From NCBI GenBank assembly GCA_040756055.1, contig JBFLZR010000001.1, forward strand, positions 127,849-191,848: DNA of 64,000 nt, in the 5' to 3' direction. Under the pieces are notes generated by a model. That model was given only the letters and a program-made list of their open reading frames with translations, ran no database searches and was not told where the DNA came from. Shown here piece by piece: positions 48,504-57,458 of the stretch. Made by a program: the position numbers and the translations under genes. This DNA is from Candidatus Zixiibacteriota bacterium. Its GTDB lineage: Bacteria; Zixibacteria; MSB-5A5; GN15; FEB-12. Positions within the stretch are counted from its first letter, which is position 1, and every line of letters begins with the position of its first letter.

Positions 48504-49436
48504 CTAGAGTTCTTCTGTTTTGGTGCTGTCACCAGGAATCTGACTGTCGGGATTGCCGAGCGCCTGTACTATCTTGCGCGCCATATCTACCAGATTATTC
48601 AGATAATCGCCCGAGAGCGGATCCAGGGTAACCATCGTCGCTCCGATAGCCTGGCCAACCGATTCAGCCTGCCGCTTCGAAAATTGGGGCTGAACAAAAA
48701 CAACGTCAACTCTATCCTTGCGCGCCTGTTCGACGATAGCGGCAAGTTGCCTTGCCGACGGTTCCTTGCCGCCCGTTTCGATAGCGACCTGCCTGAGACC
48801 GTAGGCATCGCAGAAATAACCGTAGGCAGGATGGAAAACGAACATCGTTCGACCCCGCAGCGGTGCGAGTATGCCGCGCACGATATTGTCAACCGAATCC
48901 ATGCGCTCCAATAGATTCTCCAGGTGGTCGGCATAGATCAGCGAATTGACGGTGTCGATGACACTCAATGCCTCGGCTATGGTTCTTGCCTCGATCGCGG
49001 CAAGTTTGGGATCCAGCCAGACATGCGGGTCCAGTATTCCTTCATGGCCGTGGTCGCTATCGTCATGATGTTCGATGGGACGGAGCCGGATCTCGCGGTG
49101 GGTTTCGACAATTTCAAGGTCCTTGAACTCATCCTCGATTTTATCAATCAATCGACTCTCAAACGGCACGCCGGCAGTGAAGAGAACATCGGCAGTTGCC
49201 ATGCGGGATAGTTGCTGCGGAGTGGGCTCGTAGGTCGCGGGCGATTGCGCCGGGGGAACAAGTATTTCAACATCGACGAGGTCTCTGCCTATCTCCGATA
49301 CGAAATAACCCTGGGGTGCAATGCTGACAAACGCCTTCACCTTCGCTATCGCCGACGGAGCAACCAGGAGCGCCAGCAGAACGAACGTATAGAGCAGAAC
49401 ATGTCCATACATCAATCTTGTTCGGATTCGGGTCAC
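48504..49436 (-). CDS. Metal-binding periplasmic protein of the ABC system (ZnuA-like)
   Basis: A 310-residue cluster A-I substrate-binding protein with a signal peptide ending near S-A-I-A. The long His-rich loop H-H-D-D-S-D-H-G-H lies near residue 123, typical of Zn2+ importers, and D-P-H-V-W-L-D-P and F-H-P-A-Y-G-Y-F supply two metal His. The first ligand His of ZnuA/MntC, normally in S-P-H-x-Y, is Ala here (Q-S-P-A-T-Y-E-P-T-P), so the site may have three ligands or a different metal. It overlaps the upstream regulator gene by four bases. Confidence 0.87.
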   Translation of the reverse strand: MTRIRTRLMYGHVLLYTFVLLALLVAPSAIAKVKAFVSIAPQGYFVSEIGRDLVDVEILVPPAQSPATYEPTPQQLSRMATADVLFTAGVPFESRLIDKIEDEFKDLEIVETHREIRLRPIEHHDDSDHGHEGILDPHVWLDPKLAAIEARTIAEALSVIDTVNSLIYADHLENLLERMDSVDNIVRGILAPLRGRTMFVFHPAYGYFCDAYGLRQVAIETGGKEPSARQLAAIVEQARKDRVDVVFVQPQFSKRQAESVGQAIGATMVTLDPLSGDYLNNLVDMARKIVQALGNPDSQIPGDSTKTEEL

Positions 49437-49705
49437 CGTTTTGCCCCCTCCCTCTCATGCGCGCACACGATATGAAATTCCTCGCAGTCGGAACACTTTT
49501 CTACGGCATGTCGCTTGAGAAACTGTTCCCAGTGCTGTCTCTGGTTGGGGCTCAATATCCCGCTTCCGGCACACAGGGGGCAGGTGCTATCCAGAGCCGC
49601 CAGCACAGCCGATCTGATAAAGCTGGAGCGATTCGGGATACCTTCCAGAGCCGTCAATAGGGAGTCATCGACTTTAAACGTTATAATCTCCGATTTCTTT
49701 TTCAT
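49433..49705 (-). CDS. Ribbon-helix-helix regulator with Cys/His-rich tail
   Basis: A 90-residue protein. Residues 5-38 are a ribbon-helix-helix DNA-binding unit (I-I-T-F-K-V-D-D-S-L-L then R-S-S-F-I-R-S-A-V). The tail has C-P-L-C at 42-45, C-S-D-C at 71-74, Cys81, and His58, 66, 78 and 83, enough for a metal site. It is the first gene of the metal ABC operon, overlaps the next gene by four bases, and a palindrome overlaps its promoter. It is therefore probably a metal-dependent repressor analogous to NikR but without the ACT domain. Confidence 0.75.
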   Translation of the reverse strand: MKKKSEIITFKVDDSLLTALEGIPNRSSFIRSAVLAALDSTCPLCAGSGILSPNQRQHWEQFLKRHAVEKCSDCEEFHIVCAHEREGAKR

Positions 49706-49749
49706 AACGACATAAACTCTCTACAAGCGAATCGGGTTTTTGGTTTTGC

Positions 49750-49782
49750 GGTAATTATTACTTTGTATTACCTGTCTGTCAA
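49750..49782 (-). promoter_or_regulatory. Promoter with overlapping palindromic operator for the metal ABC operon
   Basis: On the minus strand TTGACA (49777-49782, perfect) and AATAAT (49754-49759, five of six) are separated by 17 bases. The inverted repeat GGTAAT-N11-ATTACC occupies 49750-49772, covering the spacer and the -10; inside it GTAATTATTAC (49751-49761) is itself an 11-base palindrome. A protein bound there would block RNA polymerase. The transcript would have a leader of about 42 bases. Confidence 0.75.
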
Positions 49783-49879
49783 GAAGAATACGTAAGGTAA
49801 AGCAATATAGTTGGCCTTTTTTAACACCGACCGTCGGGGATAACACACTATAAGGCTTGTGCTTACGACGGGGCCGCAG

Positions 49880-50818
49880 TCAATGATGCGAGGGATGGAT
49901 ATCTTGGTCTTCAAGCTGTTTGGCTTTTAGTGCTCGTCGTTCGCGAAAGAGTTGGCCTATTTCGGCGCCGATGATGAATACGATCGAAGTGTAGTAGATC
50001 CAGAACGCGACCACTATCATGAGCACATAGGCGCCGTAAACCTGCTTGAGCATAACGAAGTGAGTGATATAAAACCCAAAGAGCTGTTTGGCCAGTTCCC
50101 AAAGTATCGCCGCAGAAAGGGCGCTTATGATGACCACTCTCTTGGGCGGTTTGCGATAAGGTACGGCGTAGTATATGATGCTGAAACCCACCAGGATGAG
50201 CACGAAGCTCACGATACCCATAAACATACCTTCGCTTCCAGCGAGCTGTAGGCCCTGGAGAATATCCGAGCGTTCGGCAAGTTCCTTGACGACTTCCCAG
50301 GCGGAAATGACCGTCGTGGAGACAACGAAATAGACCAAAACCAGCACAATGAGTCCGAAATCGCGCAGTTTGCCCAATAGTATCGAATAATCTCCCCTGA
50401 TCTTGTAGACCCTGTCAAGAATGGTCCGCATGCTGCTGAAAAGAGTGCTCGAGGCGAACAGCAGACCGAAAATACCGATAATACCCGCGACGTTCTTGTA
50501 TCGCACGAACTCGTCAACCCGTGAGAACACCGCCTCTTTGACAAATTCGGCATAACTTTCATAGGGAATCAGGCGGTCGATAAAGATGTTTATTTCATCG
50601 GCAATCGAGGGGCTATCGAGAACCGAGCCAAGGACCGAGAAGACTATCAGCACCAGGGGGACAATGCTGACGAACATGGAGAACGCTAGCCCCCCCGCGA
50701 GCAGAAAGACATGGTGTTCCTCTACCCGGTGGTAGATGCCGCCGACGTAATGCGCCAGGAAACTGCCGATGGACCTCCAGACCCGATTTTCGCGAATTTG
50801 CCGAAGGTAGTTTTTCAC
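49880..50818 (-). CDS. YihY/BrkB-family inner membrane protein
   Basis: A 312-residue protein with about six membrane helices of the YihY family (formerly, and wrongly, ribonuclease BN). Landmarks are the early A-L-A-F-S-M-F-like L-A-F-S-M-F-V-S-I-V-P-L and the middle S-S-T-L-F-S-S-M-R-T-I-L-D-R-V-Y. The function is unclear; it may be a permease. It starts with GTG and ends next to an AT-rich stretch of about 170 bases. Same strand as mscS, 14 bases downstream of it. Confidence 0.85.
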   Translation of the reverse strand: MKNYLRQIRENRVWRSIGSFLAHYVGGIYHRVEEHHVFLLAGGLAFSMFVSIVPLVLIVFSVLGSVLDSPSIADEINIFIDRLIPYESYAEFVKEAVFSRVDEFVRYKNVAGIIGIFGLLFASSTLFSSMRTILDRVYKIRGDYSILLGKLRDFGLIVLVLVYFVVSTTVISAWEVVKELAERSDILQGLQLAGSEGMFMGIVSFVLILVGFSIIYYAVPYRKPPKRVVIISALSAAILWELAKQLFGFYITHFVMLKQVYGAYVLMIVVAFWIYYTSIVFIIGAEIGQLFRERRALKAKQLEDQDIHPSHH

Positions 50819-50832
50819 TATCTGCCCTATGC

Positions 50833-51729
50833 TCAGGCTTCTTTTTTACCCGATGTGACAACGCGCAGTGGAGGCGCCTGCCCTTGTTTATCCTCTCCCA
50901 TGTAGAGCGTAACGTGCGGAAACGGGATCTCGATACCTTTCTCGTCGAAAATCTTCTTGAGTCTTCGGTTGAATTCGCGGCCGATTCGCCACTGCTTGAT
51001 GGGTTTGGTCTTGGTACGGGCCTTTATTATGACAGCCGAATCAGCAAACTGGTCGAGGCCGAGAATCTCGATCGGTTCGAGGATATCGTCACTGAACTCC
51101 TTATCCGCCCGCAAGTCATCATCGACCTGCTTGATCAGCTCGACGACTTCATCAATATCTTCGCGGTAGGCGACGCCGATATCGAAGACGTACTGGGAGT
51201 ATTCCTTGGTCATATTGGTGACAACATCGATTTGGCCGTTGCGGACATAATGAACATTGCCGGCGAGGTCTCTGAGTACGGTGGCACGCAGAGTGACCTT
51301 TTCTACGAGGCCTCCCTTTCCGGCGATATTGACAACATCACCAACCCGAATCTGATCTTCCATCAGGATAAAAAACCCGCTGATAACATCCTGTACCAGT
51401 TGCTGGGCTCCGAAACCGACAGCCAGACCGACGATACCGGCCGCGGCCAGGATCGGCCCGAGTTCGATGCCAAACTCACCCAGTACCATCATCAGCGCAA
51501 CGGACAGAATAGCGACTGTCAGAGCGTAACGAATCAGCGAGGCCAGGGTATCAGCTCTTTTTTGCGTTTCAACGTCGGGATCGGTGCCGATGATTGGCGC
51601 GAGCAAACGCCGTGACAGCCACCGGCTTACTCTCAGCGCGACGAGCGCCAGAATGACAACCAGGATTACACGCAATCCGCTCGTGGTCAGCCAGGCCAGC
51701 GTCCTGTCCAATAATGCCTGTATATCCAT
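50833..51729 (-). CDS. Small-conductance mechanosensitive channel (MscS family)
   Basis: A 298-residue MscS-type channel. Three hydrophobic helices are followed by the pore-lining G-L-A-V-G-F-G-A-Q-Q-L-V-Q-D-V segment and the beta domain with E-D-Q-I-R-V-G-D-V. It would open under osmotic downshock to release solutes. AAAGGAG precedes the ATG. Confidence 0.9.
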   Translation of the reverse strand: MDIQALLDRTLAWLTTSGLRVILVVILALVALRVSRWLSRRLLAPIIGTDPDVETQKRADTLASLIRYALTVAILSVALMMVLGEFGIELGPILAAAGIVGLAVGFGAQQLVQDVISGFFILMEDQIRVGDVVNIAGKGGLVEKVTLRATVLRDLAGNVHYVRNGQIDVVTNMTKEYSQYVFDIGVAYREDIDEVVELIKQVDDDLRADKEFSDDILEPIEILGLDQFADSAVIIKARTKTKPIKQWRIGREFNRRLKKIFDEKGIEIPFPHVTLYMGEDKQGQAPPLRVVTSGKKEA

Positions 51730-51765
51730 TTTATGCTCCTTTCGTTGTCAGATTAACAATTTTCC

Positions 51766-52848
51766 TCACAGCCAGTGTCTGCGGCGGAAAAACCAGTATA
51801 GTCCGCCGCCGACCATCAGCACGGCCAGCCAGAAGAGGGGATAACCGTAGCGCATCCCCAGCTCCGGAAGATTAAATGGACTGATTGAAGTGTCGAAATT
51901 CATGCCGTAGACACCTGCCAGAAATCCCAAGGGGATAAAGATCGTGGCGATGATCGTGAGGACTTTCATCACCTCGTTCATGCGGTTACTCACGCTTGAC
52001 AGGTAAACATCGAGCAATCCCGAAACCATGTCACGATAGGTCTCGACCGTATCGATTACCTGTATGGTATGTTCGTAGAGATCTCTGAGATACACTTTTG
52101 TATAATCGTGTATCAGCGATGTTTCGGTGCGGTCAAGTCCGCCGACTACTTCACGCAGCGGCCAGACCGCTTTGCGAATATCCACCAGGTCGCGCTTGAG
52201 GCTGTGAATTACATCGAGGTGCCTCGAAACAGGATTGGTAACCAGTTCTTCTTCGAGGTCTTCAACCCTTTCGCCGGTAGCTTCGAGCACCACAAAATAA
52301 TGGTCCACGACGGCGTCGATAAGAGCGTACGCCAGATAATCAGCGCCCATGAATCTTACGCGCGGCACCGTCTTTTCCAAACGCTCCCTGACCGGCCCGA
52401 AAACATCGCCGGGTCGCTCCTGAAAGGAGATAACGAAGTTTTTACCGAAGACAACACTGACCTGCTCGGAGATTATTTCGTGGTTGTCCGATTTGAGATA
52501 GAGCATTTTTAAAACCACGAAAATCATATTTTCGGTCTGTTCCATTTTCGGACGATGTCCGGAGTTCACGATATCTTCGAGCATCAGCGGGTGCAGACCA
52601 AAGTGGTTACCGAGTTTCTCGACCACGTCGACATCGTGAATGCCGCTGATATTGATCCAGGTGGTTGTGGGGCTGTCTTTATACGGGAAACAATCTTCGA
52701 CCCTGCCGACTTTTCTTGTCGTAAGCTCAGTTTCGGTGAAGTCGATTACGGAGATTTCCACTTTATCCGCTCTTTCTTCGCCGACATAAACGACGCTGCC
52801 TGGTTTGAGCCCCAGTTTCTTGTGGGCTCGTTTGCTTCTTCTGGGCAT
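51766..52848 (-). CDS. corA: Magnesium/cobalt transporter CorA
   Basis: A 360-residue CorA-type channel. The large N-terminal cytoplasmic domain is followed by two C-terminal helices and the diagnostic Y-G-M-N-F motif; the end is basic (W-F-F-R-R-R-H-W). The start M-P-R-R-S-K at 52848 is chosen for GGGAG upstream; a longer frame to 52905 has no ribosome site. It lies 36 bases upstream of mscS and 59 bases downstream of the EpsI-domain gene. Confidence 0.92.
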   Translation of the reverse strand: MPRRSKRAHKKLGLKPGSVVYVGEERADKVEISVIDFTETELTTRKVGRVEDCFPYKDSPTTTWINISGIHDVDVVEKLGNHFGLHPLMLEDIVNSGHRPKMEQTENMIFVVLKMLYLKSDNHEIISEQVSVVFGKNFVISFQERPGDVFGPVRERLEKTVPRVRFMGADYLAYALIDAVVDHYFVVLEATGERVEDLEEELVTNPVSRHLDVIHSLKRDLVDIRKAVWPLREVVGGLDRTETSLIHDYTKVYLRDLYEHTIQVIDTVETYRDMVSGLLDVYLSSVSNRMNEVMKVLTIIATIFIPLGFLAGVYGMNFDTSISPFNLPELGMRYGYPLFWLAVLMVGGGLYWFFRRRHWL

Positions 52849-52907
52849 ATCGTTTTCTCCCTGCGCTGTTTGGAGGCGGCGATGTAAGCCGCCCGGGCGG
52901 ATCAATT

Positions 52908-53531
52908 CTAAAACGGAAGATACCTATATATTTCTTTAACAGCCAAGGCCTGAAATTGTTCGAGGGCTTTCAGACTGGCGGGGTCATCACCGGCAATGAA
53001 TCTCACGAAAGCAACATCGCGCGGCTTGAATGTCAGGGCGCTCGCCAGCAGGTGAAGTTTGAAAGTGTAGTCATTTGCTGTCTCACCGAAGTTGGTGACA
53101 TACCAAAAGTCCATAATCCTTCTGGTCGCTCCGTATTGCAGGTCAAATCTGCCCGCCGGTATTGTCCGGTGGTCAAGGGGAATTTTGTTGTCTTCGGTTT
53201 GCTGCACCACCCATCCCGCTCCCGGCAGACAATTGCGGGGCGAGTGGGGTCCGCCGAAAGTTGCCTCGGAAGAAAAGAAGTCGAACAAAAGGTGAATCTG
53301 GATGCCATCGGGATTTGTATATGTAGCGGAAAAAATATCAACCGGATTCAGCATCTCCAGAACGGGCTGCGAGACTTCATCTCTTTCTCCCTGCCACGGG
53401 CCAATCGTAAGCGGGAAGTTATCGAAATTGACGTTCCCGGCCGAGGCGGGGCGATGGTACTTGATAACAAGCGCGATGGTGAAGGTCAGAACCAGAATTA
53501 TCAGGATCGCCGCAAACGATTTCTTATCCAT
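52908..53531 (-). CDS. EpsI-family exosortase-associated protein
   Basis: A 207-residue protein with one N-terminal membrane helix and a domain of the EpsI (DUF3485) type, recognised by H-S-P-R-N-C-L-P-G-A-G-W near residue 97 and the final beta segments. EpsI domains accompany exosortases in exopolysaccharide/PEP-CTERM systems, as a separate or fused module. It overlaps the exosortase gene by 31 bases. Role is not proven in any system. Confidence 0.85.
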   Translation of the reverse strand: MDKKSFAAILIILVLTFTIALVIKYHRPASAGNVNFDNFPLTIGPWQGERDEVSQPVLEMLNPVDIFSATYTNPDGIQIHLLFDFFSSEATFGGPHSPRNCLPGAGWVVQQTEDNKIPLDHRTIPAGRFDLQYGATRRIMDFWYVTNFGETANDYTFKLHLLASALTFKPRDVAFVRFIAGDDPASLKALEQFQALAVKEIYRYLPF

Positions 53532-54361
53532 ATCAGAATATTCCCCAGAATTACCATGATAACAAGAGCCGTGAAAAAGACAAAAAGCCCCGAAATCTCG
53601 TGTATAAAATCTTCAGCTACCTCTTTGCTGATGGCATACGCGCCAAAAGCGGCCGTAAACACGCGGAAGACGTTGGTGACAATGGCGATGGGTATTGCCG
53701 CCACGAACAACACCACCGGAAGAACCTTGCCGGGCAGGCGGAAATAAGCATACAGGGCCGCTAATGCCAGCAGCGTCACAAGACTTCTCAGCCCACTGCA
53801 CGCTTCGACAACTTCCAAACTGTAACCGGGCAGGTTGATGATGTTGCCATTTCGCATGACAGGTATGCCCACCAACTGCAGAAGCGAAGTCGTCACTTTG
53901 GAGGCGAAAAGCTGCATTGGAATTGTTGCCGAGTGATAAATGATGGCCGGGACAGGGATCATGAACACTAAGAAGAAAAACGCGAACCAAACCTTTCGAA
54001 AATTTTCGTTGCCGAGGTAATACCAGGCAAAACCGGAAAGGACTATCACCAACCCGAACCGGGTGGTGAAAAATTCGCTGGCTGCGTAACCGAATATCAG
54101 CAGGATGCACCCGGCGACAAACAGCGCCAGTCCCTGTCGCGATGTTTTGGCGGGGAGGTTTATGTCGTGGCGTTTGCGATAAAACAGAAAGATGGAGATC
54201 GGTATTATGAAGAAACCGTGTGAGTAGTTGCCATCGTGATACCAGTCCGTTGCGAGATCAGTCAATATCGGCACAGAAAACATCAGCAGCACCAGCAGGA
54301 TTGTGTACGGATAAAGGTAGAATTTGAGATGCTTGAAAACAGATTCTGTGTCGAGTCGCAT
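53501..54361 (-). CDS. Exosortase (membrane cysteine transpeptidase)
   Basis: A 286-residue polytopic protein with about eight helices. The Cys-Arg-His set of exosortases is visible: V-V-E-A-C-S-G-L-R-S-L (Cys), I-V-T-N-V-F-R-V (Arg) and D-F-I-H-E-I-S-G-L-F (His). Exosortases cleave and anchor PEP-CTERM proteins, but no such protein is apparent in the window. The ATG at 54361 has GGGAG seven bases upstream; the frame extends to an ATG at 54418 without a ribosome site. Tight overlap with the EpsI gene. Confidence 0.88.
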   Translation of the reverse strand: MRLDTESVFKHLKFYLYPYTILLVLLMFSVPILTDLATDWYHDGNYSHGFFIIPISIFLFYRKRHDINLPAKTSRQGLALFVAGCILLIFGYAASEFFTTRFGLVIVLSGFAWYYLGNENFRKVWFAFFFLVFMIPVPAIIYHSATIPMQLFASKVTTSLLQLVGIPVMRNGNIINLPGYSLEVVEACSGLRSLVTLLALAALYAYFRLPGKVLPVVLFVAAIPIAIVTNVFRVFTAAFGAYAISKEVAEDFIHEISGLFVFFTALVIMVILGNILIWIRNRLRRS

Positions 54362-54418
54362 TCGTTTCTCCCGGCTCTTACTGCCGCTTTCCAATATAGT
54401 TACATCGAGTTCAGTCAT

Positions 54419-54770
54419 CCAAGTTAAAACATGACGAGCGTGGCCTTATGCCTTTTGGCGCGATATATCAAGGAGTTGGTCCCATTCTACGGACTAAATA
54501 CGCACTATCTGCGCATTGAAAGAACGGATTTAAATTCGATAATTCCAGCGTCGGGGAGGAAACTTTGGGAATGGATGACATTGGTAAATTGCTGAGCACT
54601 GCTCAAAGTCTAAACAGGTTTTGAGGCTCGGAGCGCTTCCGGTCGGCGACCATTCTGAGCCTTTAAATCACGACACAACATAGGCTTGAGAGAATTTCCA
54701 GGCAGTTGGTGCACGATTTGCTAAGCATTCCAACTTGAAACAAACACAACATGAGGCTCTGGAGAAAACG
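54419..54770. other. Divergent intergenic region with hairpins
   Basis: About 350 bases between the exosortase (minus) and the fibronectin/T9SS protein (plus). AGGCTC at about 54623 pairs with GAGCCT at about 54655 around a GC-rich 26-base loop, followed by TTTAAATC. No promoter pair stands out. GGAG for the plus-strand gene is at 54760. Confidence 0.4.
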
Positions 54771-56177
54771 ATGGACTATCTCAAGTACACATCAAAACTC
54801 GCTACTCGCGTCGCCCGTCCGGGGGCTATTCTCGCAGCACTTTTACTTCTTTTTTCCGCCAGTTCATTTGCGACCCTCACCGCACCGTCAGCATCTCCAA
54901 CATCGGTCACGCTGACCTGGACAGCTCCGGGGGACGATGGTGATGTCGGCACGGCCGCACAGTATGATTTGCGTTATTCGACTTCGCTGATCACCGAGGC
55001 CAACTGGGGTCAGGCCACGGTGGTGTCGGGGCTTCCCGCACCGCAGGCATCCGGATCGTCCGAATCATTCACGGTTACCGGGTTGAATCCGGGCACAACC
55101 TATTATTTTGCGATTAGGGCGGCTGACGAAGTCGCTAACTGGTCGGCGCTATCAAATGTGGCCACAATCGCCACCGACCCTGAACAGGATGCTCCTGCCA
55201 ACGTGGCTAACCTGGCGGTTGCCGAGAGATTCCGCTACGCCGCTTTATTGTCCTGGACAGCGCCCGGCGACGACGGTAACACGGGCACAGCCACCACATA
55301 CGATATTCGTTATTCGACCAGCACTATCACCGATGAAACCTGGAGCGCCGCGTCACAGGTAGCCAACGAACCGGCGCCCAAAATCGCGGGGACCACGGAG
55401 ACTCTTACGGTATCGGGACTTCAAGAGAACACCACCTACTATTTCGCCCTTAAAACGGCCGACGAGGTTCCTAACTGGTCGGGGCTTTCGAACGTAGCCA
55501 CGACGACAACTCTCGGCGACGAGACCCCTCCGTCGCAGATTGACGACCTTCAGGCCGCCTCGGGCGAGGCCAATGGTGAGATAGACCTTAGCTGGACGGC
55601 GCCCGGTGATGATGGCCTGACCGGAACGGCGTCAGTCTATGAAATAAGATTCTCTCTCACTACTTTGACTGAAGCCAACTGGGATTCCGCCGACCTGTGC
55701 ACTTCTCCTCCATCGCCGCTGCCCTGCGGTGAGGAGCAGACTCACACGCTTTGCGATCTGAATCCCGGAGAGATGTATTACATTGCTTTGATAGCCTATG
55801 ATGACGCCGGTAATCCTTCTGCCATCTCCAACATCGACTCGGCTGTTTCGAAACTCTCTATTATTTCCGGAATCGATGATGAATCCGATTTATTGCCCGA
55901 TGAATTCTCGCTTGGACAGAATTATCCCAATCCTTTTAATCCGACAACTGAGATTAATTTTACTCTTCCTGTCTCGTGCGAAGTCAGTCTTATTGTGTAC
56001 AACGCCGTCGGCCAGAGAGTGGCTACTCTGGTCGACGGTCGTCTCTCGGCCGGTTATCACAGCGTGCGCTGGGACGGGCAGGGAGATAATGGTCGGAGCA
56101 CGGCAACCGGTGTATATTTCTACCGACTTCTGGCGGAGGAATTTTCGGAAAGCAAGAAAATGGTTCTGTTGAAGTGA
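54771..56177 (+). CDS. Secreted fibronectin type III protein with T9SS sorting domain
   Basis: A 468-residue surface protein. After a signal peptide (S-S-F-A-T) come three fibronectin type III repeats of about 105 residues, each with W-T-A-P-G-D-D-G near its start and a Y-Y-F/I-A-L/I-x-A-x-D-E/D block near its end, so they arose by internal duplication. The last 90 residues form a T9SS-type domain (N-Y-P-N-P-F-N-P ... R-W-D-G-Q-G-D-N-G ... K-K-M-V-L-L-K). The ATG at 54771 has GGAG seven bases upstream; a TTG 12 codons earlier is less likely. Probably an adhesin or matrix protein. Confidence 0.87.
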   Translation: MDYLKYTSKLATRVARPGAILAALLLLFSASSFATLTAPSASPTSVTLTWTAPGDDGDVGTAAQYDLRYSTSLITEANWGQATVVSGLPAPQASGSSESFTVTGLNPGTTYYFAIRAADEVANWSALSNVATIATDPEQDAPANVANLAVAERFRYAALLSWTAPGDDGNTGTATTYDIRYSTSTITDETWSAASQVANEPAPKIAGTTETLTVSGLQENTTYYFALKTADEVPNWSGLSNVATTTTLGDETPPSQIDDLQAASGEANGEIDLSWTAPGDDGLTGTASVYEIRFSLTTLTEANWDSADLCTSPPSPLPCGEEQTHTLCDLNPGEMYYIALIAYDDAGNPSAISNIDSAVSKLSIISGIDDESDLLPDEFSLGQNYPNPFNPTTEINFTLPVSCEVSLIVYNAVGQRVATLVDGRLSAGYHSVRWDGQGDNGRSTATGVYFYRLLAEEFSESKKMVLLK

Positions 56178-56198
56178 TTGCTGTTTCATAGCTTGCCA

Positions 56199-56231
56199 GG
56201 GGACCGGCGACGCGCGGCCGCGTCCCCTTTT
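56199..56231 (+). terminator. Rho-independent terminator of the FnIII/T9SS gene
   Basis: GGGGAC (56199-56204) pairs with GTCCCC (56222-56227) around a GC-rich inner hairpin and is followed by TTTTC. It starts 21 bases after the stop. Confidence 0.8.
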
Positions 56232-56417
56232 CTTATTGCGATTTCCCCAATATTAAGGAGAGTCTCACCCCTGGTCGCGTTCCCGGCACGTGAAGGCGCA
56301 CGGGTTATCTGACATCGTAAAGTGAGGGTTGCATCACATCGTATAAATCAGTAGATTCTTGTCGGACTATAGCATGGGGCTAACACTGAAAACCATGCCA
56401 GGCAATTTGCTGAAAAT

Positions 56418-57458
56418 ATGATTGAAAACAACGACCAGCGGCTTCCACTCATAAGCGTCGTGGTGCCGGTTCGAAACGAAGGCCCTTTTATCAGAAGGAC
56501 CTTGGAATATATTGCCGGTCAGGATTACCCGGCTGACAAACTGGAAATATTTGTCGTCGACGGATTCTCCGAAGATGGCACACGGGAGATCGTGCTGGAG
56601 ATGTCGGCGGCGGACTCAAGAATTAAATTATTGGACAACCTGGTAAGACTGTCATCGGCGGGCCGCAATATTGGAGCCAGAGCGGCTAAGGGCGAATTGG
56701 TTATCTATATTGACGGCCACGTATACATCGACGGAGATCAGTTACTGGTTAACACCGTTCGTCTTATGCGGGAAAAGAAGGTCGAGGTATTGAGCCGCCC
56801 ACAGTTTCTGGATACTCCTGACAACAATTTCATGCAGCAGGCCATATCTCTGGCGCGGAAGTCGGTAATCGGACACGGCCGTGATTCCACCATTTACACT
56901 GTCAAAGAGAGCTATGTTGACCCCACTTCTTCTGGAGCCAGTTATCATAGGAACATATTTGACCGAGTGGGTTATTTTGACGAGAATTTCGATGCTGCTG
57001 AAGATCTCGATTTTAATTACCGGGTCGCCAGCGCTGGCTTCAAATCCTTTACTTCCCCTGAACTCGCGGTGTACTATTATCCCAGGACCAGCCTTCCCGG
57101 ATTGTTCAAACAGATGAAAAGATATGGCACCGGACGCTTCAGGTTTGTCCAGAAGCACCCAGAGACATTGTCCGCCGCAATGCTGGCACCCACCGTGCTG
57201 CTCGTAACGCTGCTCGGGCTTCTGGTGGCATCGTTCTGGATATCTATCGTGCCATTTGCGACCATCGCAGGGGCTTACCTGCTGACATTGTTGACGGCAA
57301 GTTTCGCAATTTCTGCCGGGTGCGACTGGCGTTTTCTGCCCGTGCTGCCTGCTGTTTTTGTTACTATTCATTTTGGCCTGGCCTGGGGATTCCTTCGAGA
57401 GGCCATTAGCAGTCTGTTTGGGAGAAATGGCGAAAGACATCCCGAGGAGAAGCTATGA
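56418..57458 (+). CDS. Family 2 glycosyltransferase with C-terminal membrane helices
   Basis: A 346-residue GT2 enzyme. The nucleotide-sugar part has S-V-V-V-P-V-R-N-E-G, D-G-F-S-E-D-G-T and the acceptor-side A-E-D-L-D-F-N-Y-R motif (ED in the usual place). Two or three hydrophobic helices form the end, so it is tethered to the inner membrane. It probably adds a sugar to a polyprenyl-linked glycan. First gene of a four-gene surface-glycan locus; its end overlaps the next gene by four bases (ATGA). Confidence 0.9.
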   Translation: MIENNDQRLPLISVVVPVRNEGPFIRRTLEYIAGQDYPADKLEIFVVDGFSEDGTREIVLEMSAADSRIKLLDNLVRLSSAGRNIGARAAKGELVIYIDGHVYIDGDQLLVNTVRLMREKKVEVLSRPQFLDTPDNNFMQQAISLARKSVIGHGRDSTIYTVKESYVDPTSSGASYHRNIFDRVGYFDENFDAAEDLDFNYRVASAGFKSFTSPELAVYYYPRTSLPGLFKQMKRYGTGRFRFVQKHPETLSAAMLAPTVLLVTLLGLLVASFWISIVPFATIAGAYLLTLLTASFAISAGCDWRFLPVLPAVFVTIHFGLAWGFLREAISSLFGRNGERHPEEKL

